DNA from: CAXQZM01 sp964228455 | GTDB taxonomy: Bacteria; Pseudomonadota; Alphaproteobacteria; UBA7985 | Assembly: GCA_964228455.1 (NCBI GenBank) | Contig: CAXQZM010000070.1 | Span: 12,423-76,422 of the forward strand | Direction of reading: 5' to 3' | DNA: 64,000 bases | Part shown: piece after piece, positions 56,983 through 64,000 of the stretch | How the letters are laid out: each line of letters begins with the position of its first letter | How positions within the stretch are numbered: position 1 is the first letter of the stretch | Notes under the pieces: generated by a model | The model's database searches: none | What the model was told of the DNA's origin: nothing | Seen by the model: the letters and a program-made list of their open reading frames with translations, nothing else | Program-made: the position numbers and the translations under genes

Positions 56983-59454
56983 TCAACTCGATATCGCCTG
57001 AGCAGCAGCAAGGCGAGCGATCGGAACGCGGTATGGTGAGCAAGAAACGTAATCTAAGCCTAAACGTTCAAAAAATGCAATTGATGCAGGATCGCCCCCA
57101 TGCTCCCCGCAAACTCCCAAAACAAGTTTCGAATTGACCCGACGACCGCGTTCGCACGCAATTTCAATTAATTCCCCCACCCCATAGGTATCCAGTGTGT
57201 TGAACGGATCAGCGCTCATTACCTCTAATCGGTCATAATCAGATAGGAATTTTCCAGCATCATCTCGCGAGATTCCAAAGGTAGTCTGAGTTAAATCATT
57301 GGTTCCAAATGAGAAAAAATCCACAGCTTCTGCAATTCGATCGGCTCGTAAACACGCTCGGGGTAATTCTATCATCGCTCCCACTTTAATATCCAGCCTA
57401 ATGCTTGAAGAGGAAGGGGACACCTCTTGTGAGATCTTTTCAATACGATCCCTAATCGCGTGAGCCTCAGCTGCAAAAGCCACCAGTGGGATCATAATTT
57501 CCGGGTGAGCAGTATTGCCAGTTGCTGCACTAACCGCAGCAGCAGCCTCCAAAATTGCTCGAATTTGCATGTCATAAATCTCCGGGAAGGTAATCCCAAG
57601 TCGACAACCTCTGTGTCCAAGCATGGGGTTAGCCTCCATAAGAGCCCGCCCCCGGCGAATGATGAGATCCCGAGGCAAACCCGTACTATCTGACAGATGC
57701 TTAACCTCTCCAGCATTGTGGGGTAAAAACTCGTGCAACGGCGGGTCTAGTAAACGCACGGTCATAGGTCGCCCGTCTGCAATCTTGAAAAGCTCTTCCA
57801 GATCATGACGCTGCAGAACCTTTAATTCGTCTACGGCATCCTGCCGCGATGCATCATCTTCCACCAGAATGAACTTTCGCAGTCCTGCGAGACGCCCGGG
57901 CGCAAAAAGCATGTGCTCTGTGCGACACAAACCAACGCCCTTGGCGCCTAATGCAAGCGCATCACCCAGCTCTTTGACTGACTCAGTGTTTGCTCGAACA
58001 GAGAGACGCGCTTGACCGTCAGCCCACGACATCAGCTGCTCAAAGGCGGGGGTAACCGTTGGCGGGCGAGTAGGAACGGCCCCAAAAAGAACCTGACCCG
58101 TTGCTCCATCTAGCGTTACAAGGTCGTCCTTATTCAAAGTCAGACTGCCGGCAACCATTGTTTCGCGATTAGCATCAATCGCTAGATCACGGGCTCCTAC
58201 AATTGCGGGCTTTCCAAGACCCCGAGCTATCACCGCAGCATGACTGGTCATACCTCCCCTGACAGTCAAAACACCGGCTGCTGCCATCATAGCTCTAACA
58301 TCATCGGGCTGAGTTTCGGTCTTTGCCAGGATAATAGCTTCACCCTTTTTTGCGCGCTCTAGAGCTTCTGCAGCATCAAAAACCACCTTGCCAGAGACGG
58401 CGCCAGGAGCAGCAGCAAAGCCATCACACAGGAGAGATTTCTCCACATCTGGATCCAAGGTAGAATGAAGCAAACCCTCTAGTTCAGCTGCTGAGAGACG
58501 CGAAAGAGCCTCCCTCTGGTCTATGTGCCCCCGATGTTCCAGGTCAACGGCAAGCTGAAGACTGGCATCGGGACTCGATTGGGCGCTGTCCAAATGCAAA
58601 ATGTGCCAATCTGTTTTATCGACTGAAACATCAAATTCCATAATATCCTGGAATGTGTTTTCCAAAGACTCTGAGCCAAGATCAACAGCTGTTCGAAACC
58701 CAGATTGCAATGTCTCAAGACGCGGTAAAACCATTTCGCCCGTAACACGCCCGTTTGTATCACCGATCAATCGACTGCGCAGTCGTTGACCAACGACCCC
58801 TGTTGCGCCCGTTTGTGGATCACGAGAAACAAGTCTAGCCCTTAATGATGAGACTGATATATCAATCGGCGACATTGTAGCCACAAGGATTGGCATTTCG
58901 GGTTCCGCAATCTGAAGGGTCTCAATCATCAAGCTTAGTTGAACTAAAGGATCTGCAGATAAAATCTGACCAGCCTCTGACTCTATGGCTTTGCAGTACT
59001 CATGGACCTGATCCTTAGAGGGGCTTACTTTTAAAGGATCAAAACCTTGTTCCTCAAGCCAGTCATCAAGTGTAGGCAGAGCTTGATTCGATAAGGCGGA
59101 CAATTGAGACCAAACACTAATTCCGGCCTTGCGTGTTAAAATTTCCGCTGCATCAGAAGGCAAATTTTCAGGATGCAGTCCTAGGTATTTGGCCGTTTCT
59201 AATCTACCAGGTTTAAATTCTAGTGGTAGCAAACGAACGTAGAGAAAGTAACCCTCCTCAAGAGATCCAAATGACCGACCTAAATGTTTATCTAGCTCTT
59301 TTATACTACCAGGCAGATTAAGCTTCGAGCCGGAAGCAAGCAAAAACCCGGGTGCCACTGGCAATCCAGCTTTTGCCACCCGAACCAGCGCGTCGCCCTT
59401 CTCACCCCATGAACCGGGAACTAGTGTTTCTAACTTATGAAGAAATACTGTCAT
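56983..59454 (-). CDS. ppdK: Pyruvate, phosphate dikinase-like protein with degenerate ATP-grasp domain
   Basis: 823 residues from ATG 59454 (an earlier in-frame codon, 59487, lies in glyS). The swivel domain with phospho-His405 (GGMTSHAAVIARGLGKPAIVG) and the PEP-binding barrel (GVGLCRTEHMLF, NPMLGHRGCRLG, SFGTNDLTQTTFGISRDDAG, VLGVCGEHGGDP) look intact. The N-terminal ATP-grasp region is not: the usual VRSGA...SMPGMMDT stretch reads YFLYVRLLPLEFKPGRLETAKYLGL. About 50-60 residues shorter than typical PPDK. Directly after glyS, the Rhodobacterales order. Whether it still couples ATP, pyruvate and PEP is uncertain. Confidence 0.85.
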   Translation of the reverse strand: MTVFLHKLETLVPGSWGEKGDALVRVAKAGLPVAPGFLLASGSKLNLPGSIKELDKHLGRSFGSLEEGYFLYVRLLPLEFKPGRLETAKYLGLHPENLPSDAAEILTRKAGISVWSQLSALSNQALPTLDDWLEEQGFDPLKVSPSKDQVHEYCKAIESEAGQILSADPLVQLSLMIETLQIAEPEMPILVATMSPIDISVSSLRARLVSRDPQTGATGVVGQRLRSRLIGDTNGRVTGEMVLPRLETLQSGFRTAVDLGSESLENTFQDIMEFDVSVDKTDWHILHLDSAQSSPDASLQLAVDLEHRGHIDQREALSRLSAAELEGLLHSTLDPDVEKSLLCDGFAAAPGAVSGKVVFDAAEALERAKKGEAIILAKTETQPDDVRAMMAAAGVLTVRGGMTSHAAVIARGLGKPAIVGARDLAIDANRETMVAGSLTLNKDDLVTLDGATGQVLFGAVPTRPPTVTPAFEQLMSWADGQARLSVRANTESVKELGDALALGAKGVGLCRTEHMLFAPGRLAGLRKFILVEDDASRQDAVDELKVLQRHDLEELFKIADGRPMTVRLLDPPLHEFLPHNAGEVKHLSDSTGLPRDLIIRRGRALMEANPMLGHRGCRLGITFPEIYDMQIRAILEAAAAVSAATGNTAHPEIMIPLVAFAAEAHAIRDRIEKISQEVSPSSSSIRLDIKVGAMIELPRACLRADRIAEAVDFFSFGTNDLTQTTFGISRDDAGKFLSDYDRLEVMSADPFNTLDTYGVGELIEIACERGRRVNSKLVLGVCGEHGGDPASIAFFERLGLDYVSCSPYRVPIARLAAAQAISS

Positions 59455-59458
59455 CCGT

Positions 59459-61498
59459 TTAGGTACCAAGATAAGATAGATCAGCAACCTCGTTTACGGC
59501 TCCGACAAAGTCGGCCAACAAAGAAAGCCTCTGATTTCTAAGTTCTAAATCATCAGCATTTATCATGACGCTATCAAAATATAGATCGATCTTAGCACGT
59601 AAACCGGCCAACACATCAAACACGCTTCCGAAGTCATCTTTTGCCATCAAATCAGAAATTACAGGTCTAGCCCGGTCAAGCTCACTCCCAAAAGATTTGT
59701 CTGCGGGGTCAGCTAGTGGTCGTGAAACTGTTTTTGAAAATGTTTTTGCTTTTTCCAGTATGTTAGCTGCACGCTTGTAAGCTGCAACCAAGTCATCGGA
59801 CAGCCGCTCTTGAGTTGTTTGTACGCGACTAACAAACCTATTGATTTTGGTCTCGGTGACGCCACCTTGGACTGCCTGGATAACATCAAATCTTATACCT
59901 TCATCACGCAATTGGACCGCCAGACGCTCAATTAAGAAATTGATCAACGAATCTGATATTTCTCCATCTAATTCATACGTGGATACGTGAGCCGTCAATA
60001 CTGCTGAGAGATCAATATCGAGGCTATTTTCTCTAATTAAACGAACAACCCCCAAAGCCGCCCGTCGAAGCGCAAAAGGGTCCTTTGATCCTGTAGGCTT
60101 TTGATCAATCAACCAAAACCCTACAAGGGTATCGATTTTGTCAACGAGAGCAGCAATGCAAGATACAGGATCACTTGGACATTCATCGCTTGGACCTGCA
60201 GGCTGATAGTGAGCCGCAATGGCGCTTGAAACTGACTGATCCTCGCCCGCTATCCGTGCGTAATAACTGCCCATTAAGCCTTGAAGCTCAGGGAATTCGT
60301 AAACCATTGAACTAACCAAATCCGCTTTCATCAGAACAATCGCGCGAACTGCCAAATCCTCATCGATACCCATAGTTTTGGCAAGTCCCCCCGCCAACAC
60401 CTTCATTCGCCTAACTTTGTCTGCAACACTCCCGAGCTTAGCATGAAAGACGATGTTCTCTAATTTTGGTAAGCTACTATCTAATGGCGTTGATAAGTCT
60501 TGCTCAAAGAAAAATTTAGCATCGGATAATCGTGCATTAAGGACTCGCTGATTGCCTGCCCGTATTGCTGCATAATCGTCATCAGAAGTCATATTAGATA
60601 CGGTAAAGAACACATTAGCCAAAGAACCGTTCGGATTGCGGGCGCCGAAGTACTTTTGATGCTCCTTCATAGACAATAACAAGCACTCCTCTGGAACATC
60701 TAAGAAGTCCCGGTCAAAGTTTCCTTGCACCACCACAGGCCACTCTGTCAGACCAGCCACTTCCTCAAGCAACCCATCGTCTTCTATAAGAGTTAAGTTT
60801 GCTGCATCACATAAGCTTCTCAGCTGCCTTTCTATCCGCTTCCTTCGCTCATCCGCACGCAGAACACAGAAATGATCTCCTAGCCGTTTTTCAAGGGTCT
60901 TCACTGAGTCAACTTGAAAAATGCCGTTACCAAGAAACCGGTGTCCTTCAGCTTCTGCTGTGAACGGCAAAATTTCACCGCCTCCAAGCTCTAAATGACC
61001 CTTCAACGCTTCACCGTCGAATACTGCTAAAATGCGCCTCAGGGGGCGAACCCAGCGAAAAGAAGTCTTCGCCCATCGCTGAGATTTAGGCCAACTGTGC
61101 TCATTAATAAGCTCTAGCAACAATGAGGGGAGTGCGGTCTTTGTATCTATCCCTTGAATATACTTTTTAGTAAACCAAATGTTGCCCTTCTCTGTAGCGC
61201 GCAGCTCAGCATCATCTAGCGAGACGAGACCGGCACCTCTTAAAAAACCCTGAATTGCTTGATCTGAAGCGTCTTCTTTTGGACCTTTGCGCTCTTCAAT
61301 ACGGTCTTCTTGCTTATCAGGCAGACCCGCTATAGCGAGAGTTAGACGGCGAGGTCCGTAAAAAGCTTCAGATTGGTCAAATTTTAACCCTGCTTCTCCT
61401 AGTTTGCGCTCTAGGCTCTCTAACATCTTTTTGGCAGCACCAGACTGCATCCGCGCGGGAATTTCCTCAGAGAATAGCTCAAATAGAAGATCTGGCAT
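59459..61498 (-). CDS. glyS: Glycyl-tRNA synthetase beta subunit
   Basis: 679 residues. LLFELFSEEIPARMQ start (residues 4-18), FYGPRRLTLAIAGLP, the KSQRWAKTSFRWVRPLRRILAVFDGE region, ECLLLSMKEHQKYFGAR, and a C-terminal DALR-like anticodon-binding tail (SVMINADDLELRNQRLSLL). Works with GlyQ as an alpha2beta2 enzyme. Its ATG overlaps the glyQ stop (TAATG). In some relatives an extra gene lies between glyQ and glyS; not here. ppdK follows. Confidence 0.96.
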   Translation of the reverse strand: MPDLLFELFSEEIPARMQSGAAKKMLESLERKLGEAGLKFDQSEAFYGPRRLTLAIAGLPDKQEDRIEERKGPKEDASDQAIQGFLRGAGLVSLDDAELRATEKGNIWFTKKYIQGIDTKTALPSLLLELINEHSWPKSQRWAKTSFRWVRPLRRILAVFDGEALKGHLELGGGEILPFTAEAEGHRFLGNGIFQVDSVKTLEKRLGDHFCVLRADERRKRIERQLRSLCDAANLTLIEDDGLLEEVAGLTEWPVVVQGNFDRDFLDVPEECLLLSMKEHQKYFGARNPNGSLANVFFTVSNMTSDDDYAAIRAGNQRVLNARLSDAKFFFEQDLSTPLDSSLPKLENIVFHAKLGSVADKVRRMKVLAGGLAKTMGIDEDLAVRAIVLMKADLVSSMVYEFPELQGLMGSYYARIAGEDQSVSSAIAAHYQPAGPSDECPSDPVSCIAALVDKIDTLVGFWLIDQKPTGSKDPFALRRAALGVVRLIRENSLDIDLSAVLTAHVSTYELDGEISDSLINFLIERLAVQLRDEGIRFDVIQAVQGGVTETKINRFVSRVQTTQERLSDDLVAAYKRAANILEKAKTFSKTVSRPLADPADKSFGSELDRARPVISDLMAKDDFGSVFDVLAGLRAKIDLYFDSVMINADDLELRNQRLSLLADFVGAVNEVADLSYLGT

Positions 61499-62448
61499 TA
61501 CGAGCTCCCAGCTTCATAAGGTGGTGGTTGTTTGCCTCGGCCACCTGGAGACTTGTTCCAAGATTCAGCGCAGCCTCGGGCAAGGTCACGCACTCGACCA
61601 ATGTAGGCTTGCCGCTCAGTTACAGAGATTACACCGCGAGCATCAAGTAAATTAAACAAGTGCGAGGCTTTCATCGTTTGGTCATATGCTGGGAGGGGCA
61701 GCGATGGCTCCATGCTCAGAAGACGTTGGCATGTTACCTCAGCTTCATTGAACTGGCGAAATAACACCTCAGGGTCAGCATGTTCAAAATTGTAAGCGCT
61801 ATGCTCTTGCTCAGATTGCAAAAAAATATCCCCATACGATTTGCCCCCTTTTTCAGTGGCAACGCCGTCCCAATCAAGCTCATAGACGTCCTCAACTCCT
61901 TGAACGTACATGACCAGGCGCTCCAACCCATATGTCAACTCAAGCGGGACCGGATAGCAGTCTATGCCGCCAACTTGTTGGAAATAAGTAAACTGGCTTA
62001 CCTCCATCCCATCGCACCATATTTCCCAGCCCAAACCCCAGGCCCCTAAGGTAGGACTTTCCCAATCATCTTCTACAAATCGAATATCGTGCTCGTTTAG
62101 ATCAAGGCCCAAGGCCTCTAAGGAACCTAGGTATAGATCCTGGCTATCTTTTGGCGAGGGCTTCATCAGAACTTGAAACTGATAATAGTGTTGGAGGCGG
62201 TTAGGATTAGCGCCATATCGACCATCAGTTGGACGTCGGGAGGGCTGCACGTATGCAACATTCCAAATGGTATCACCAATCGCACGTAAAGTGGTCGCAG
62301 GATGAAAAGTTCCTGCGCCTACTTCCATATCGTAGGGTTGCAAAATTACGCAGCCCTGCTCTGCCCAATAGGACTGAAGGTTTAAGACAAGTCTCTGAAA
62401 ACAAGTTTCAGGATTGGCTTCTTTTTTTAGTCGGGGTTGAAAGCTCAT
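61498..62448 (-). CDS. glyQ: Glycyl-tRNA synthetase alpha subunit
   Basis: 316 residues forming the catalytic core: FQRLVLNLQSYWAEQGCVILQPYDMEVGAGTFHPATTLRAIG-like start, VQPSRRPTDGRYGANPNRLQHYYQFQV, WGLGWEIWCDGMEVSQFTYFQQVGGIDC and a WNKSP tail. Length is slightly longer than E. coli GlyQ by a C-terminal GRGKQPPPYEAGSS extension. First gene of glyQ-glyS-ppdK, with 240 bp of non-coding DNA before it on the divergent side. Confidence 0.97.
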   Translation of the reverse strand: MSFQPRLKKEANPETCFQRLVLNLQSYWAEQGCVILQPYDMEVGAGTFHPATTLRAIGDTIWNVAYVQPSRRPTDGRYGANPNRLQHYYQFQVLMKPSPKDSQDLYLGSLEALGLDLNEHDIRFVEDDWESPTLGAWGLGWEIWCDGMEVSQFTYFQQVGGIDCYPVPLELTYGLERLVMYVQGVEDVYELDWDGVATEKGGKSYGDIFLQSEQEHSAYNFEHADPEVLFRQFNEAEVTCQRLLSMEPSLPLPAYDQTMKASHLFNLLDARGVISVTERQAYIGRVRDLARGCAESWNKSPGGRGKQPPPYEAGSS

Positions 62449-62690
62449 AGTCCCGCAATAGGGAGGCGACAGGATGAATCAACCACAGTCGAGACAAAGC
62501 TCTGATTTTATTACTGAAATAAGGGTTGCCTTGCACTTAGGACACGTTTGAGTAGTTTTTCCCCACCATCAAACTATCAGACGCCATGATCCTTTTTCAC
62601 ATCAACTCCGCCAGGCAAGTAATTAAAGTATGTTTTCATTCGAATTTCAACTGCAGCATCTTGTCGAAAGTTAACCTCTAAACCACTTAG

Positions 62691-62921
62691 ATGAGTATGG
62701 ACCCTATACTAGATTTTCGTGGCCTTAGATGCCCGTTACCGGTTCTTAAAGCCCGAAAAGCTATAAAATCTATGGCGCCTGGCGCTGTCGTCACTATTCT
62801 TCTTACAGACCCCAGCGCACCAGAAGACTTTAAAGACTTCTGTCGTATCAGTGGCCATAGTTGGGTACGTGTAGAATCACTTGCAGACCACAGTGCCTTA
62901 ACTCTAGTACTCAAATCATGA
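62691..62921 (+). CDS. TusA-family sulfurtransferase
   Basis: 76-residue sulfur carrier. LDFRGLRCPLPVLKARKAI with the catalytic Cys14 in the CPxP motif, followed by AVVTILLTDPSAPEDFKDFC and a SGHSWVRVES strand. Members pass persulfide to tRNA thiolation or other targets. Stand-alone copy; which one of the several TusA paralogues it is cannot be told. Overlaps xseB by 4 nt (ATGA). Confidence 0.92.
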   Translation: MSMDPILDFRGLRCPLPVLKARKAIKSMAPGAVVTILLTDPSAPEDFKDFCRISGHSWVRVESLADHSALTLVLKS

Positions 62922-63175
62922 CCGAGTCTCCAATTAAAATACCCGAAGAAATCGCCAAGCTCAGCTTTGAAGAAGCGCTTGATGAGCTGCGAGCGCTGGT
63001 CAGCTCCGTCGAGAGAGGGGACGCTAAACTAGATGACGCAATACAGGCATATGCAACAGGTTCCGCGCTGCGACAGCACTGTCAGAACAAGCTAGCTGAG
63101 GCTAAAGCAAAAATCGAACAACTGACATTTGGACCTGACGGCACTCCAAATGGTACTGAACCTTTTGAAATCTAA
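62918..63175 (+). CDS. xseB: Exodeoxyribonuclease VII small subunit
   Basis: 85 residues, all helical, with LSFEEALDELRALVSSVERGDAKLDDAIQAY as the XseB signature and CQNKLAEAKAKIEQL at the end. Starts at ATG 62918, overlapping tusA by 4 nt. The large subunit xseA is not in the window. ispA follows, with dxs expected beyond the edge, a standard alphaproteobacterial order. Confidence 0.95.
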   Translation: MTESPIKIPEEIAKLSFEEALDELRALVSSVERGDAKLDDAIQAYATGSALRQHCQNKLAEAKAKIEQLTFGPDGTPNGTEPFEI

Positions 63176-63252
63176 ACTGATAGGCGCTTTAGAATGGCAC
63201 TCAGTGCCAACCACTTGATCAATTTTTGTGCTGCAATACTCAAAATTATTTT

Positions 63253-64000
63253 ATGAAGCTTTCAGAAAATCATAAGACCATTGTTGCTGAAATTGAGCAT
63301 AAGCTGGCGCAGGAATTGTATTTTGACCCTTCGTTACCGCAGGCCAAAGTATTGGATGCTATGCGATACGCAACCCTTGGAGGTGGAAAGCGATTACGAG
63401 GAACTCTAACAGTTCTCAGTGGAGATTTCTGTGGTGTAAACCGCGAAAAATCGATCGCGCTCGCGGCTGCAATTGAGTGCATGCATGCTTACTCATTAGT
63501 TCATGACGACCTTCCCGCCATGGACAACAGCGCCACTCGCCGCGGACAACCCTCTGTTCATCGGGCTTTTGGTGAAGCGACTGCGATCTTGGCCGGTGAC
63601 GGCCTTCAAGCACTTGCCTTCGAGCTAGCCGCAGACGCTAATTTAAGTGCAGATGGCATTAAAGCATTTGCCTCAGCAGTGGGTCGCTTTGGAATGGTTG
63701 GGGGGCAAATGCATGATATGCTTGCAGAAGTCGGAGAAATCATACCATCTAAAGCTTCTCTTGAACAACTTCATCTTGGAAAAACCGGGGAACTTATAAT
63801 ATTCGCAGCCTGTGCAGGAGTTTATCAATCTGGACTTGAGGCGCACAAAGTCTCTCTGACGGTATATGGAAAGCGGCTAGGTTTAGCATTTCAAATCTGG
63901 GATGATGTGCTCGACGTAATTGGAGACGAAGAGAAAACTGGAAAACCCACCAGCCAAGACCAGAACAAGATGACCTTTACAAGCTTGCTAGGATTAGAGA
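63253..64000 (+). CDS. ispA: Farnesyl/geranyl(geranyl) diphosphate synthase (IspA-like), 3' truncated by the window edge
   Basis: 249 codons present. Contains GGGKRLRGTL, the first aspartate-rich motif DDLPAMD (about residue 86-92) followed by RRGQPSVH, LAGDGLQALAFEL, MVGGQMHDM, the KTGELI segment and the second motif IWDDVLDV (about 216-223). The pattern is that of short-chain trans-prenyl synthases (FPP type, with H/Y before the first motif). Follows xseB after 77 bp. Chain length not certain. Continues past the window end. Confidence 0.94.
   Translation, partial: MKLSENHKTIVAEIEHKLAQELYFDPSLPQAKVLDAMRYATLGGGKRLRGTLTVLSGDFCGVNREKSIALAAAIECMHAYSLVHDDLPAMDNSATRRGQPSVHRAFGEATAILAGDGLQALAFELAADANLSADGIKAFASAVGRFGMVGGQMHDMLAEVGEIIPSKASLEQLHLGKTGELIIFAACAGVYQSGLEAHKVSLTVYGKRLGLAFQIWDDVLDVIGDEEKTGKPTSQDQNKMTFTSLLGLE

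Noticed and set aside
62474..62551. 25-residue open frame with a strong GGGAGG ribosome-like site between glyQ and tusA
   Set aside because: Too short and with no recognisable content; the GGAGG lies in the divergent glyQ leader and may be coincidence.

Overview
This window reads as a contiguous piece of an alphaproteobacterial chromosome, most like a marine Rhodobacterales-type organism with moderately AT-rich DNA (judged by eye, not computed). The assignment rests on several gene sets and families typical of that group: coaBC-dut-moeB/thiF, glyQ-glyS-ppdK, xseB-ispA, hrcA-grpE, SRP RNA beside dnaX, fabA-fabB, a short alphaproteobacterial L31 without zinc cysteines, and a heat-shock leader resembling the rhizobial ROSE element. 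I saw no transposases, integrases, phage genes or CRISPR array. Almost everything is core housekeeping, packed tightly with many 1-8 nt start/stop overlaps and several convergent 3' overlaps.

Layout. 1-6.5 kb: cobalamin genes (cobB partial, cobA leftward; cbiD, cobK, a DUF1289 protein, cobU/cobP, cobW rightward) ending in an SDR epimerase. 6.4-10.6 kb leftward: pgk, a creatinase-like M24 protein, grpE, hrcA. 10.7-16 kb: rph, tRNA-Ser(GCT), an AEC transporter, rpsT, fabAB, ispG. 16.2-22 kb: a LpoA-like lipoprotein, sdhCDA (no sdhB follows), an FAH-family hydrolase, rpoH. 22-27 kb: a fatty-acid hydroxylase-type protein, a methyltransferase-like protein, a dienoyl-CoA-reductase-type SDR coupled to selO, rpmE, nudC. 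27.2-34.6 kb: SRP RNA, dnaX, a LpxL-like acyltransferase, moeB/thiF, dut, coaBC, lepA. 34.8-40.8 kb: rpoN-hpf, a three-gene OmpA/MotA-TolQ/OmpA envelope cluster, recR, ybaB, tRNA-Gln(TTG). 41-50 kb: GNAT, msrB, hsp20, uup, a BesD/HalD-like oxygenase, ffh, rpsP, hslVU, then an XRE regulator divergent from a 48-residue protein. 50-64 kb: lrp/ald, trhO, csaA, mutM, GST, bioY, rsmB, an SDHAF4-like assembly factor, ppdK, glyS, glyQ, tusA, xseB and the start of ispA.

The points I would look at first are: (i) a textbook A AAA AAG slippery heptamer in frame at the domain III end of dnaX, followed by a G/C palindrome and a -1 frame stop, predicting a short gamma form; (ii) two operators of identical architecture, 33 bp apart, between the XRE gene and the divergent small ORF; (iii) an in-frame TGA near the end of ald, after which the same frame continues with family-like sequence; (iv) a heat-shock module in which rpoH lies in the same window as candidate sigma-32 promoters at hsp20, hrcA-grpE and hslVU, with a ROSE-like thermometer hairpin over the hsp20 ribosome binding site; and (v) several enzymes that keep their fold signatures but appear to have lost hallmark residues (M24 protein, NudC, PPDK ATP-grasp domain). 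All family assignments come from reading the sequences; no database search was run.
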